Assembly: GCA_025464025.1 (NCBI GenBank)
Contig: JAODBP010000322.1
Span: 1 to 22,947, forward strand
Length of the DNA stretch: 22,947 bases
Source of the DNA: Actinomycetes bacterium
GTDB taxonomy: Bacteria; Actinomycetota; Acidimicrobiia; Acidimicrobiales; CADCSY01
Reading direction: 5' to 3'
The position numbers and the translations under genes were made by a program. Positions 6,175 to 14,146 of the stretch are shown here, piece by piece. Each line of letters begins with the position of its first letter. The stretch's first letter is position 1. The notes below the pieces were generated by a model that saw nothing but the letters and a program-made list of their open reading frames with translations, did not search any database and was not told where the DNA came from.

Positions 6175-7313
6175 ATGCGCGTCGACCTCCACTTCTACGG
6201 GTCTGCCCCCATGGCCGACCCCGGCCCCGGCCTCCCCGACCCTCGCGACCGCCGGGTGGACCAGGCGGGCGTGACCGCGGCCTACGGCAACCTCGAGCAC
6301 TGGGCTCGCACCGCCGACGACCTCGGCTACGACACCCTCTGGCTCACCGAGCACCACTTCCAGCACGAGGGCTACGAGCTCACCCCGAACCTGATCCTCC
6401 TCGGCGTGCACCTCGCCGGCCGCACCCGGCGGCTCCGCTTCGGCCAGATGTTCAACATCGTGCCCCAGTGGCACCCCCTCCGGCTGGCCGAGGACTTCGC
6501 CATGGCCGACCTCGTGACCGGCGGCCGCATGGTGTTCGGCGTGGGTCGGGGACGGTGCCCCGGGAGGCCCAGACCCTCGGCACCGTGGTGGCCAGCGGCG
6601 ACAACGCCATGAGCCGCGAGGCCGACCGCCTGAACCGCGAGGTCTTCGAGGAGGCCATGGAGGTCATCACCTCGGCCTGGCGCGACGAGCGGTTCCGCTT
6701 CCAGGGGCGGCACTTCCAGTTCCCGCCGCCCGGCATCCCCGACCGGGGCAACGAGGTCAGCCACCTCACCCTGATCCCCCGCCCCACCCGCCCGGTCGAG
6801 GTCTTCCAGCCGGTGACCTCACCCGAGACGCTGGCCTACGTCGCCCGCCACGGCCACACCGGCGTGTTCGCCAACGCCGGGCCGACGATGGTCGCCGAGC
6901 GCTGGAGCCGGTTCGCCGACGAGGCGGCCGCCGCCGGACGCCAGCTCGCACCGGGTGAGGGTCGGTGCCTCCAGATGGTCGTCCACGTCGGGCCGCTCGA
7001 ACGGGCTCGCCCCGGCCACGACGAGCTGGTGAAGTTCCTGTCGCCCTACGGCCGGTTGCGGTGGTTCGGCGAGGGCGTGCCGTTCGACTTCCGCCCCTCG
7101 CTGGAGGAGACCCGCGAGCTCGGCGTGTGGGCGCTCGGCTCCGTCGAAGAGGTCGCCGACCGGATCGGCCGCTGGGCCGAGCTGCTCGACCTCCACCACC
7201 TCGTGCTGTTCACCGAGCTGCCCGGACTCACCCGGGGCGAGGTCGACGAGCAGCTCCACCTCCTGGCCACGGAGGTCCTCCCCCGCGCCGGCGTGACCGC
7301 GCTGGCAGCGTGA
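6175..7313 (+). pseudogene. LLM-class (luciferase-like) flavin-dependent monooxygenase, frameshifted
   Basis: Two reading frames together make a ~380-aa bacterial luciferase-like protein. The first frame (6175 to about 6551) carries AYGNLEHWARTADDLGYDTLWLTEHHF, RLRFGQMFNIVPQWHPLRLAEDFAMADLVTGGRMVFGVGRG in several short family blocks. The second frame (about 6552 to 7313) continues directly with TVPREAQTLG and runs to ALGSVEEVADRIGRWAELLDL and a stop at 7311. Joining needs one extra base near the run CGGGGA at 6547-6552. Codon use is normal on both sides, so the lesion is very recent, or it is a sequencing or assembly error. Intact family members use reduced flavin and O2 to oxidise small molecules; the uracil oxygenase RutA is a relative. 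The stop overlaps the next start (GTGA, 7310-7313), marking it as first gene of an operon. Confidence 0.85.
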
Positions 7314-8506
7314 TCCTCGTGGGCGGCCGGCTGGCCGACGGCACCCCCGCCGACGTGCGGCTCTGGGGCGACCGGATCACCGAGGTCGGCCCCGACCTCG
7401 ACCTCCGCGACGACGACATCGTGGACTGCGCCGGGATGGTGGTGCTCGACGCCCCGGTCGAGCCCCACGCCCACCTCGACAAGGCCGGTACGTACGCCGC
7501 CGCACCCAACCCGACCGGCGAGCTGCTCGGCGCCGTCGCCGCCTGGCGCGACGTCCTCGCCCCGCGGCCGGCGACCGACGTGCTGGCCGGCGCCCGGGCC
7601 GCGCTCCACGACCTCGTGCTCCACGGGGCCACCGCCGTGCGCACCCACGTCAACGTCGGGCCGTCCTCCGGGCTGGCGCCGCTCGATGCCCTGCTCGCCC
7701 TGCGCGAGGAGGTGCGAGACCTCGTCGACGTCCAGGTCGTCGTGCTCCCGAGCAGCCCGCTCACCGGTGCCGCCGGCGCCGAGTCACGCCTCCTCCTCGA
7801 GCGCGGCCTGGCCGCCGGGGCCGACGTCTGCGGTGGTGCCCCCTACACCGACCCCGACCCGGTGGCCTGCACCGACCTGCTCGTCAGCATGGCCCGCGAG
7901 TACGAGGTCCCCCTCGACCTCCACACCGACGAGGTGCTCGAGCCCCACATCCTGCACGTGCGCCACCTGGCCCGCATCGACCCGCCGGCGGGAACCACCG
8001 CCTCGCACTGCGTGAGCCTCGGCGTCCAACCTCCTGCCGCGCAGGCCGCGGTGGCCGCCGAGCTGGCCGCCGCGGGCATCGCCGTGGTCGCCCTCCCCCA
8101 GACCAACCTCTACCTCCAGGCCCGGGACCGACCGACGAGCCCGCCCCGCGGCCTCACCGCCGTGCGGGCCCTCCTCGACGCCGGCGTCACCGTGGCCGCC
8201 GGCGGTGACAACGTCCGCGACCCGTTCAACGCCGTGGGCCGGGCCGATCCGCTGGAGACCGCGGCCCTCCTCGTCATGGTCGCCCACCTCACCCCGGCCG
8301 AGGCGTGGCACGCCGTCGGCACCGCCGGCCGCCGCACCCTGGGGCTCAACCCGGTCGAGGTCGCCCCCGGGTTCCCGGCCGAGCTGCTCTGCGTCGAGGG
8401 CGCCAACCTGGCCGACGCCATCGGTCGGGCCAGCGAGCGCCGGACCGTCGTCCACCGCGGCCGGGTGGTCGCCACGACGAAGGTCGACCGGTGCCTGCAC
8501 CGGTAG
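7310..8506 (+). CDS. Cytosine-deaminase-like amidohydrolase
   Basis: This 398-aa protein belongs to the amidohydrolase superfamily and resembles CodA/AtzC-type enzymes. Visible metal and catalytic residues are VEPHAHLDK (His53/His55), DLHTDE (His205 and Glu208, spaced as the His214/Glu217 pair of E. coli CodA), ASHCVSLG (His233) and AAGGDNVRDPF (Asp300). An N-terminal beta-sandwich part (GGRLADGTPADVRLWGD) and a C-terminal return to it are present. Where CodA has a cytosine-binding Gln in a FPQ segment, this protein has VVLPSSP (144-150), so cytosine itself may not be the substrate. Such enzymes hydrolytically deaminate or open N-heterocycles. The start is GTG at 7310, overlapping the stop of the LLM gene. 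Its 3' end overlaps the next gene by 16 nt. Confidence 0.88.
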   Translation: MILVGGRLADGTPADVRLWGDRITEVGPDLDLRDDDIVDCAGMVVLDAPVEPHAHLDKAGTYAAAPNPTGELLGAVAAWRDVLAPRPATDVLAGARAALHDLVLHGATAVRTHVNVGPSSGLAPLDALLALREEVRDLVDVQVVVLPSSPLTGAAGAESRLLLERGLAAGADVCGGAPYTDPDPVACTDLLVSMAREYEVPLDLHTDEVLEPHILHVRHLARIDPPAGTTASHCVSLGVQPPAAQAAVAAELAAAGIAVVALPQTNLYLQARDRPTSPPRGLTAVRALLDAGVTVAAGGDNVRDPFNAVGRADPLETAALLVMVAHLTPAEAWHAVGTAGRRTLGLNPVEVAPGFPAELLCVEGANLADAIGRASERRTVVHRGRVVATTKVDRCLHR

Positions 8507-9279
8507 AGGGCTGGACGGAGGCGCGCGGCCTGCGCTTCCACCACCTCGACTGGGCCGGCGGTCCGGGCCCGCCGATCGTGTGCCTGCACGGGGTGACGGG
8601 TCAGGCGTGGGCGTGGAGCGACGCCGCGCCGCTGCTCGCCGCCGCCGCCGACGTCCGGGCCCTCGATCTGCGCGGCCACGGTGGGAGCGACCACGCCCCC
8701 GACGGCGACTACGCCACGGCCACCCTGGCCGACGACGTGGCCGGCCTGCTCGACGGCCCGGTCGACCTCGTCGGCCTCTCCTGGGGCGGTCTCGTCGCCG
8801 CCACAGTCGCCGCTCGCCACCCCGACCTCGTGCGCCGGCTGGTCGTGGTCGACGTGCCGCCGACGTTCGCGGTCACGGCCGACGCCGTCCCACCCCGGCC
8901 CGGCTCGTTCGCCTCCATGGCCGACGTCGTCGCCTTCGAGCGGGCGGCCAACGCCCACGCCTCCGACGACCTGGTCGCCGCCATCGCCGCCGGCTCGGTC
9001 CGCCCCGGCGACGGGGGCTACGTGCGCCGCCACGATCCGCTGTTCCTCACCCGCTGGCCGTTCCGCGCCGAGGACCACTGGCCGGCGTTCCGCGCCGTCA
9101 CCTGCCCGGCGCTCGTGGTGCGCGCCGTCGACAGCCCGGTCCTCGACGCCGACACGGCGCAGGCCGAGGCCGAGGTGCTGCGGGCCGACATCGTGCAGAT
9201 CCAGCCCAGCGGCCACCTCGTGCCGGTCGACGCGCCGGTCGCCTTCGCCGGAGCGGTGCTCGACTTCCTTGCCGGGTGA
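8491..9279 (+). CDS. Alpha/beta-fold hydrolase
   Basis: This 262-aa protein shows the full fold signature: the oxyanion strand PPIVCLHGVTG (27-37), the RGHGGSD loop (61-67), the nucleophile elbow GLSWGG with Ser97, a late acidic residue in VVRAVDSPVL (Asp214) and catalytic His242 in SGHLVPVDAP. Expected chemistry is hydrolysis of an ester, amide or C-C bond. It has no signal peptide, so it acts in the cytoplasm. In this operon it may cleave a product of ring oxidation, but that is inference. The start is GTG at 8491, inside the last codons of the amidohydrolase gene (16-nt overlap), with GAAGG a few bases upstream. Confidence 0.9.
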   Translation: MPAPVEGWTEARGLRFHHLDWAGGPGPPIVCLHGVTGQAWAWSDAAPLLAAAADVRALDLRGHGGSDHAPDGDYATATLADDVAGLLDGPVDLVGLSWGGLVAATVAARHPDLVRRLVVVDVPPTFAVTADAVPPRPGSFASMADVVAFERAANAHASDDLVAAIAAGSVRPGDGGYVRRHDPLFLTRWPFRAEDHWPAFRAVTCPALVVRAVDSPVLDADTAQAEAEVLRADIVQIQPSGHLVPVDAPVAFAGAVLDFLAG

Positions 9280-9284
9280 TTGCC

Positions 9285-9290
9285 TAGGTT
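9285..9290 (+). promoter_or_regulatory. -10 box of an internal leaderless promoter
   Basis: TAGGTT stands 7 nt upstream of the ATG at 9298, in the 18-nt gap after the hydrolase stop. No Shine-Dalgarno sequence is visible. The spacing puts the transcription start at the ATG. The same hexamer at a similar distance precedes the pirin gene at 14631, which supports it being functional. Confidence 0.5.
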
Positions 9291-9297
9291 CTCCGCC

Positions 9298-10356
9298 ATG
9301 TCGCTGCGCGTCGTCGTGTGGTCGACCGGCGGGGTGGGGGCCATCGCGGTGCAAGCCGTGGCGCGGCGACCCGACCTCGAGCTGGTCGGCGTCTGGGTCC
9401 ACTCCCCCGACAAGGTCGGCCTCGACGCCGGCACGCTGACCGGCGGCGAGCCGCTCGGCGTGCTCGCCACCGACGACGTCGACGCCCTCCTCGCCCTGCG
9501 ACCGGACTGCTGCGTCTACGCCGCCAGCGGACCGGAGCAGGACGCCGCCGCGACCCGGGACTACCTCCGGCTGCTGGAGGCCGGCGTCAACGTCGTCACC
9601 GTCTCGTCCCCGGGCCTCGTCTACCCGCCGGCCTACCCGGAGGCGACCCGCAACCGCCTCGCCGCGGCATGCGACCGGGGCCAGACCTCGATCTACGCGT
9701 CGGGCATCGAGCCCGGCTTCGCCGCCGACCAGCTCGTGCTCACCCTGCTCACCATGTCGAGCTCGATCACGTCGGTGCGGGCCCAGGAGATCTTCGACTA
9801 CTCGGGCTACCCGGTCGCCTTCGCCATGTTCGACGTGTTCGGCTTCGGTCGTCCGCTCGACCACACGCCGATCCTCGCCCTCCCCGGCGTGCAGGGGACG
9901 ACGTGGGGGCCGCCGGTGCAGATGGTGGCCGACGCCCTCGGCGTGCCGCTCGACGAGATCCGCGAGACGTACGACCGCCAGGTCACACCCCGCACGCTCG
10001 AGGTGGCGTGCGGCGTGATCGAGGCGGGCACGGTCGGGGCCGTCCGGTTCGAGAGCATCGGCGTGGTCGACGGCCGCGAGGCCATCGTCATCGAGCACGT
10101 CAACCGGATGGCGCCCGACCTCGCCCCCGACTGGCCGACCGCCCCGCGGGACGGCACGTACCGGATCATCGTCGAGGGCGAGCCGTCGATGCAGTGCGAC
10201 CTGGTCATCGGCGCCACGCCGGAGACGGCCAGCGCCGAGGGCATGATCGCCACGACCATGCGCATCGTGAACGCGGTGCCCGGCGTGTGCGCGGCGCCGC
10301 CCGGCCTCCTCAGCTCGCTCGACCTGCCCCTCACCCTGCCGAGAGGCGCGTTCTGA
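9298..10356 (+). CDS. DapB-like NAD(P)-dependent dehydrogenase
   Basis: This 352-aa protein begins with a Rossmann fold (LRVVVWSTGGVGAIAVQAVARRPDLELVGVWV) and a dihydrodipicolinate-reductase-like N-terminal domain, including CVYAASGPEQDAA and the strand-turn segment VNVVTVSSPGLVYP. The C-terminal half (SGIEPGFAADQLVLTLL ... EIFDYSGYP) is typical of a large actinobacterial family often named dihydrodipicolinate reductase or 2,4-diaminopentanoate dehydrogenase-like. It is much longer than true DapB (~250 aa) and no lysine-pathway gene is near, so a role in lysine synthesis is unlikely. It probably oxidises an amino or hydroxy acid intermediate. It starts 18 nt after the hydrolase and its stop shares one base with the next start (TGATG). 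Confidence 0.82.
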   Translation: MSLRVVVWSTGGVGAIAVQAVARRPDLELVGVWVHSPDKVGLDAGTLTGGEPLGVLATDDVDALLALRPDCCVYAASGPEQDAAATRDYLRLLEAGVNVVTVSSPGLVYPPAYPEATRNRLAAACDRGQTSIYASGIEPGFAADQLVLTLLTMSSSITSVRAQEIFDYSGYPVAFAMFDVFGFGRPLDHTPILALPGVQGTTWGPPVQMVADALGVPLDEIRETYDRQVTPRTLEVACGVIEAGTVGAVRFESIGVVDGREAIVIEHVNRMAPDLAPDWPTAPRDGTYRIIVEGEPSMQCDLVIGATPETASAEGMIATTMRIVNAVPGVCAAPPGLLSSLDLPLTLPRGAF

Positions 10357-11282
10357 TGCGCGGCGTCCGCAGCACGGCCGACGGCCCGGCCGTCGTCGAG
10401 GTCGACGAGCCCACCGGCGACGGCCTCCTCCTGGAGGTGGGCTCGTCGAGCATCTGTGGCACCGACCTCGGCTTCCTCGCCATGGGCCCGCTCCCGTTCA
10501 CCTTCGGCCACGAGTTCGCCGGCACCGTCAACGGCGTGGCCTACGCCGTCGAGCCCACCCTCCGCTGCGGCACCTGCGCCGAGTGCGTGGCCGGGCACAC
10601 CCAGCGCTGCACCGGCGAGCACGGCAACCTCGGCATCTTCATCGACGGCGGCCTCGCCGACCGCGTGCGCGTGCCGCACGAGAACCTCGTCGCCCTCCCG
10701 GCCGGCCTCGACGTGGCCGACGCCTGCCTCGTCGAACCGGCGGCAGTCGCCTGGCACGGCGCCGTCCGCGCCGCCATCCAACCCGGCGAGCGCGTGGTGG
10801 TCCTCGGCGGCGGCTCCATCGGCCTCCTCGCCGTCGCCGCCGTCCGCGCCCTCGGCCACCTGGTCGACCTCGACGCCCGCCACCCCCACCAGCGCGCCGC
10901 CGGCGAGCGCCTCGGCGCCGGCACCCCGAGCGGCGAGTACGACGTCGTCATCGAAGCCGCCGGCTCCGAGTCCGGCGTCCACCGCTGCACCGAGCTGGCC
11001 CGGCCCGGCGGGCGCGTGGTCCTGCTCGGCGTCTTCCACGGCCTCGTCCCGGTGCCCGGCGCCACGACCCTGGTGAAGGAGCTGACCTGGGTCGGCGCCA
11101 TGGCCTACGGCCACCACCACGGCACGAGGGAGGTCGACGAGGTGGCGAAGATGCTGGCCAGCGACCAAGAGATCGCCAAGACCGTGATCACCCACCGCTT
11201 CGAGCTGACCGACGCCAAGCAAGCATTCCAGGTGGCCGCAGACCGTGAGGCGGGCGCCATCAAGGTCGTGCTCCACCCTTAG
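10356..11282 (+). CDS. Zinc-dependent alcohol dehydrogenase (MDR superfamily)
   Basis: The product is 308 aa. SSICGTDLG contributes the catalytic zinc ligand Cys34, followed by GHEFAGTV (His52/Glu53). The structural-zinc lobe has four cysteines (71, 74, 77, 85: CGTCAECVAGHTQRC). VVVLGGGSIGLLAV (147-160) is the nucleotide-binding loop, and VIEAAGSE and GGRVVLLGVF follow. It should oxidise an alcohol or reduce an aldehyde or ketone with NAD(P). It is about 35-40 residues shorter than the usual ~345 aa: the N-terminal domain begins abruptly and the loop after FLAMG is short. ATG 10356 overlaps the DapB-like stop by one base. It is the last gene of the plus-strand operon and converges with the CoA ligase gene. 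Confidence 0.9.
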   Translation: MRGVRSTADGPAVVEVDEPTGDGLLLEVGSSSICGTDLGFLAMGPLPFTFGHEFAGTVNGVAYAVEPTLRCGTCAECVAGHTQRCTGEHGNLGIFIDGGLADRVRVPHENLVALPAGLDVADACLVEPAAVAWHGAVRAAIQPGERVVVLGGGSIGLLAVAAVRALGHLVDLDARHPHQRAAGERLGAGTPSGEYDVVIEAAGSESGVHRCTELARPGGRVVLLGVFHGLVPVPGATTLVKELTWVGAMAYGHHHGTREVDEVAKMLASDQEIAKTVITHRFELTDAKQAFQVAADREAGAIKVVLHP

Positions 11283-11370
11283 AAGGAAGACAGCGCCTCA
11301 GGACGACCTGATCCCGGCTCCGCCGCACGCGAAGCGAAGTCGGTGCGCGCCGAAGGCGCCCCCAGTCGCG

Positions 11371-12855
11371 TCAGCCCGAGACCAGCGAGTCCTTCAGCAC
11401 CTGCTTCAGCACCTTGCCCATGGGGTTCCGCGGCAGCACGTCGACCACGACCACCTGCTCGGGCGTCTTCTGCTTCGCCAGCTCCATCGACCGACAGTGC
11501 TCGGCGAGCACCTCCAGGTCGACCGCGAAGCCGGCCTCCGGCACCACCACGGCGACCACCCGCTCGCCGGTGCGGGCGTCGGGCACGCCGATCACCGCCA
11601 CGTCGGCGATGCCGGGGTGGCGGAGGAGGATGTCCTCGATCTCGGCGGCCGAGATGTTCTCGGCGTTGCGGATGATCACGTCCTTGAGCCGACCGGTGAT
11701 GTGCACGTTGCCGTCGTCGTCGACGTGGCCGAGGTCACCGGTGCGGAACCAACCCTCCTCGTCGAACGCGTCGGCATCCAACGAGGCGTCGAGGTAGCCG
11801 AGGAAGCACTGCGACCCCTTCACCCGCAGCTCGCCGTCGACCACCCGGAGCGTGACGCCGGGTCCGGGCTTGCCGATCGTCTCGGCCAGCACCTGGGGCG
11901 GGTCGTCGGGCCGGGCCGCGGTGGCGATGGGGAACTCGGTGAGCCCCCACGACTGGACCACCCCTTGGATGCCGAACGCCTCGACCAGCTCGTGCACCAT
12001 CTCCGGCGGCGTCGGTGCCCCGCCCGCCGTGCACGTGCGCAGGTCGGGGAACAGCGGCTCGCTCCCGTGCCGCTTCTGGGCGTCGAGGTAGACCCGGAAG
12101 AACGGCACGGCCGAGCCGAGGATCGTCGGCCGGTGGGCGGCCATCCGCTCGCCGGTGGTGGCCGGGTCGAACGAGTCGAACAGCACGATCTGCCCACCCG
12201 AGCGGAGGCAGGCGGTGAGCATCCCGATCCCGCCGATGTGGGCGATCGGGAAGGCGATCGGGTAGACGTCGCCCTCGCCGAACCCGAGGTGGTGCTCCAT
12301 GGCCAGCGCCGAGGCCATGAGCGACTCGTCGGTGTGGCGGGCGCCCTTCGGGTCGGCCGTGGTGCCGGACGAGAAGTACACCCACCGGCACTCGGTGCCC
12401 GACGTCGGCGGCGCCGGCAGCGTCGACGGGTCGCCCGTCGGCAGCCGCAGCTCGGCGGGAACGTCGCCCTCGAGGTCGATGGCGAGCACGTCGAAGCCGC
12501 CGATCTCGCGGCCCATGGCGGCGTGGTCGAAGCCCCGCCAGACCTCGGGCACCACCAGCCGCGTGGTGCCGACCGCGGTCGAGATGAGGCCGACCTCGCG
12601 CTTGCGGAGGATCTGGATGACGGGGTTCTGCGTGGCCCCGACCCGGGCCAGGGCGCAGAGCACCACGACCGACTCGAGCACGGTCGGGAGCTGCCACGAG
12701 ACGACGTCGTCGGGACCGACGCCGAGGCCGGCGGCCACCGCTTCGGCCGCGTCGTGGAGCTGTCTCGACGTGAGGGACCGGCCGTGGTCGTCGGCCACCA
12801 CCACGCGATCGGGGTGGTCGGCGGCCGCCGCCGCGACCAGCTCCCAGAACGTCAC
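11371..12855 (-). CDS. Acyl-CoA synthetase (AMP-forming, FadD/cyclohexanecarboxylate-CoA-ligase-like)
   Basis: This 494-aa protein is a member of the ANL adenylating family. Motifs in order are YFSSGTTADPKGARH (160-174, phosphate loop), SWGLTEFP (302-309), GWFRTGDLG (368-376), GRLKDVIIRNAENISAAEIE (388-407, the hinge) and NPMGKVLKQ with the catalytic Lys481. It activates a carboxylic acid with ATP and transfers it to CoA in the cytoplasm. FPIAHIGGIGML and the overall layout recall mycobacterial FadD and cyclohexanecarboxylate-CoA ligases. Acid substrate is unknown. The start is GTG at 12855, overlapping the stop of the upstream Amidohydro_2 gene (GTGA). The stop at 11371 faces the alcohol dehydrogenase stop; the 88-nt gap between them holds only weak inverted repeats. 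Confidence 0.92.
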   Translation of the reverse strand: MTFWELVAAAAADHPDRVVVADDHGRSLTSRQLHDAAEAVAAGLGVGPDDVVSWQLPTVLESVVVLCALARVGATQNPVIQILRKREVGLISTAVGTTRLVVPEVWRGFDHAAMGREIGGFDVLAIDLEGDVPAELRLPTGDPSTLPAPPTSGTECRWVYFSSGTTADPKGARHTDESLMASALAMEHHLGFGEGDVYPIAFPIAHIGGIGMLTACLRSGGQIVLFDSFDPATTGERMAAHRPTILGSAVPFFRVYLDAQKRHGSEPLFPDLRTCTAGGAPTPPEMVHELVEAFGIQGVVQSWGLTEFPIATAARPDDPPQVLAETIGKPGPGVTLRVVDGELRVKGSQCFLGYLDASLDADAFDEEGWFRTGDLGHVDDDGNVHITGRLKDVIIRNAENISAAEIEDILLRHPGIADVAVIGVPDARTGERVVAVVVPEAGFAVDLEVLAEHCRSMELAKQKTPEQVVVVDVLPRNPMGKVLKQVLKDSLVSG

Positions 12856-14075
12856 TTCGAGATGCCGAAGCGCTCGAGGCCGTACGCCTTGATGGCGTTG
12901 CCGCGCAGCACGGCGTAGCACTCCTCGGCGTTCATCCCGGCGGCGGCGAACAAGCTGTGGGCGATCTTCCGCGAGTGCGGGAACGTGCCGTCGGAGTGCG
13001 GGTAGTCGGTCTCGAACAGGATCTGCTCGAGCCCCACCCAGTCGCGCGACCGCAGGCCGACGAGGTCGTCGAACACGCAGCCGAACACCCGACCCCGCAC
13101 CTGCTCGCTCGGGGCGATCGGCAGGTCGACGCCGCCCACGCCATCGCGCCACACCGAGTCCATGCGCTCGAGCTGGAACGGCATCCAGCCGACCTGGCTC
13201 TCGGCGTAGGCGATCTTGAGCGTGGGGAAGCGGGCCAGCGAGCCGGAGAACACCCAGTCGCACAGCGAGCCCTGGGCGTTCTGGGCGTAGAGCGACATCG
13301 ACGTGGCCAGCGGGGCGTCCGGCGACGTGGTGGGCATCGACGACGACGAGCCGATGTGCATCGAGATCACGGTCTCGGTGTCCTGGCAGGCCTGGAACAT
13401 CACGTCCCAGTCGCCGGTGTAGAGCGACGGGAACCCGAGCTTCGACGGGTTCTCGCTGAAGGCGATGGCGTGGCTGCCCTTGTCGGCGCAGCGCCGCACC
13501 TCGGCGGCCGCCAGCTCGGGATCCCACAGGGGCACGAGCGTGAGGGGGATGAGGCGACCCTTGCCGGCCCCGCCGCACCACTCGTCGATCATCCAGTCGT
13601 TGTAGATCTGGAGGCAGAGGAGGGCGAGCTCCTTGTCCGGGCGCTCGGCGAACCCCTGGCCGGCGAACCGGGGGAAGATGTTCGGGTAGCAGATGGCGGC
13701 CTCGACGTGGTTGGCCGTCATGTCCTCGAGCCGGGCCGTCAGGTCGTAGGTGCCGGGCCGGAAGTCCTCGTAGGTGGCCGGCACGTTGCGCTGCTCGGAC
13801 CGGGGCGTGCCGGCGGGCGCGTGGAGGAAGCCGGTGGGGACGGCCATGTCGTCGAACAGCCACACGTCGCACCACGTGCCGTCCTCGACGTTGCGCTCGA
13901 AGCCGTAGTGACCGCCCTTGAAGTCGAGCTTGACCTTCTCGCGCGACGTCTTCGGCCCCCGGTCCTTCAGGTGGGCCGGCAGCTCGCGCTGCCACAGGTC
14001 GCGCGGCTCGAGCGCGTGGTCGTCGACCGAGATGATGAGCGGCAGGTCTTCCTCGGCGGGGGTCACGTTCTCCAT
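12852..14075 (-). CDS. Amidohydro_2-family metal-dependent hydrolase (ACMSD-like TIM barrel)
   Basis: This 407-aa protein has the actinobacterial Amidohydro_2 layout. An N-terminal ISVDDHALEP (His20, in place of the HxH of classical ACMSD) is followed by AICYPNIFPRFAGQGF, IPLTLVPLWDPELAAAEVRR, ISMHIGSS (His240), KIAYAESQVGWMPF and the C-terminal ILFETDYPHSDGTFP with Asp357. Relatives include decarboxylases and hydrolases of aromatic or heterocyclic acids. It is coupled by a 4-nt overlap to the CoA ligase, suggesting that an acid released here is activated there, which is inference. ATG 14075 is where the family homology begins. The bases just upstream (ACCTCCC) are not a Shine-Dalgarno sequence, so initiation is probably leaderless; a weak -10 (CAAGCT) lies 7 nt before the ATG. 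Confidence 0.88.
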   Translation of the reverse strand: MENVTPAEEDLPLIISVDDHALEPRDLWQRELPAHLKDRGPKTSREKVKLDFKGGHYGFERNVEDGTWCDVWLFDDMAVPTGFLHAPAGTPRSEQRNVPATYEDFRPGTYDLTARLEDMTANHVEAAICYPNIFPRFAGQGFAERPDKELALLCLQIYNDWMIDEWCGGAGKGRLIPLTLVPLWDPELAAAEVRRCADKGSHAIAFSENPSKLGFPSLYTGDWDVMFQACQDTETVISMHIGSSSSMPTTSPDAPLATSMSLYAQNAQGSLCDWVFSGSLARFPTLKIAYAESQVGWMPFQLERMDSVWRDGVGGVDLPIAPSEQVRGRVFGCVFDDLVGLRSRDWVGLEQILFETDYPHSDGTFPHSRKIAHSLFAAAGMNAEECYAVLRGNAIKAYGLERFGISK

Positions 14076-14133
14076 GGGAGGTAGCTTGCCGCAAAGCGAT
14101 CGCGCCGCGCCGGGCACGACGTCCCGAAACCGG

Positions 14134-14139
14134 TACGGT
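14134..14139 (+). promoter_or_regulatory. -10 box of a leaderless promoter for the SnoaL-like gene
   Basis: TACGGT is 7 nt upstream of ATG 14147, and no ribosome binding site is visible. It lies in the 71-bp divergent region between the Amidohydro_2 and SnoaL-like genes. Confidence 0.5.
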
Positions 14140-14146
14140 CCGCTCC

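Noticed and set aside
8110..10098. 662-codon open frame on the minus strand
   Set aside because: It runs antisense to three genes with clear family motifs; its product is Arg/Gly/Asp/His-rich low-complexity sequence typical of GC-rich shadow frames.
9298..10356. True dihydrodipicolinate reductase (dapB) of lysine synthesis
   Set aside because: It is about 100 residues too long and has no lysine-pathway neighbours; only the N-terminal fold is shared.
11283..11370. Terminator hairpin between the alcohol dehydrogenase and CoA ligase genes
   Set aside because: Only short weak inverted repeats such as TCAGG-N4-CCTGA are present, not enough to call a feature.
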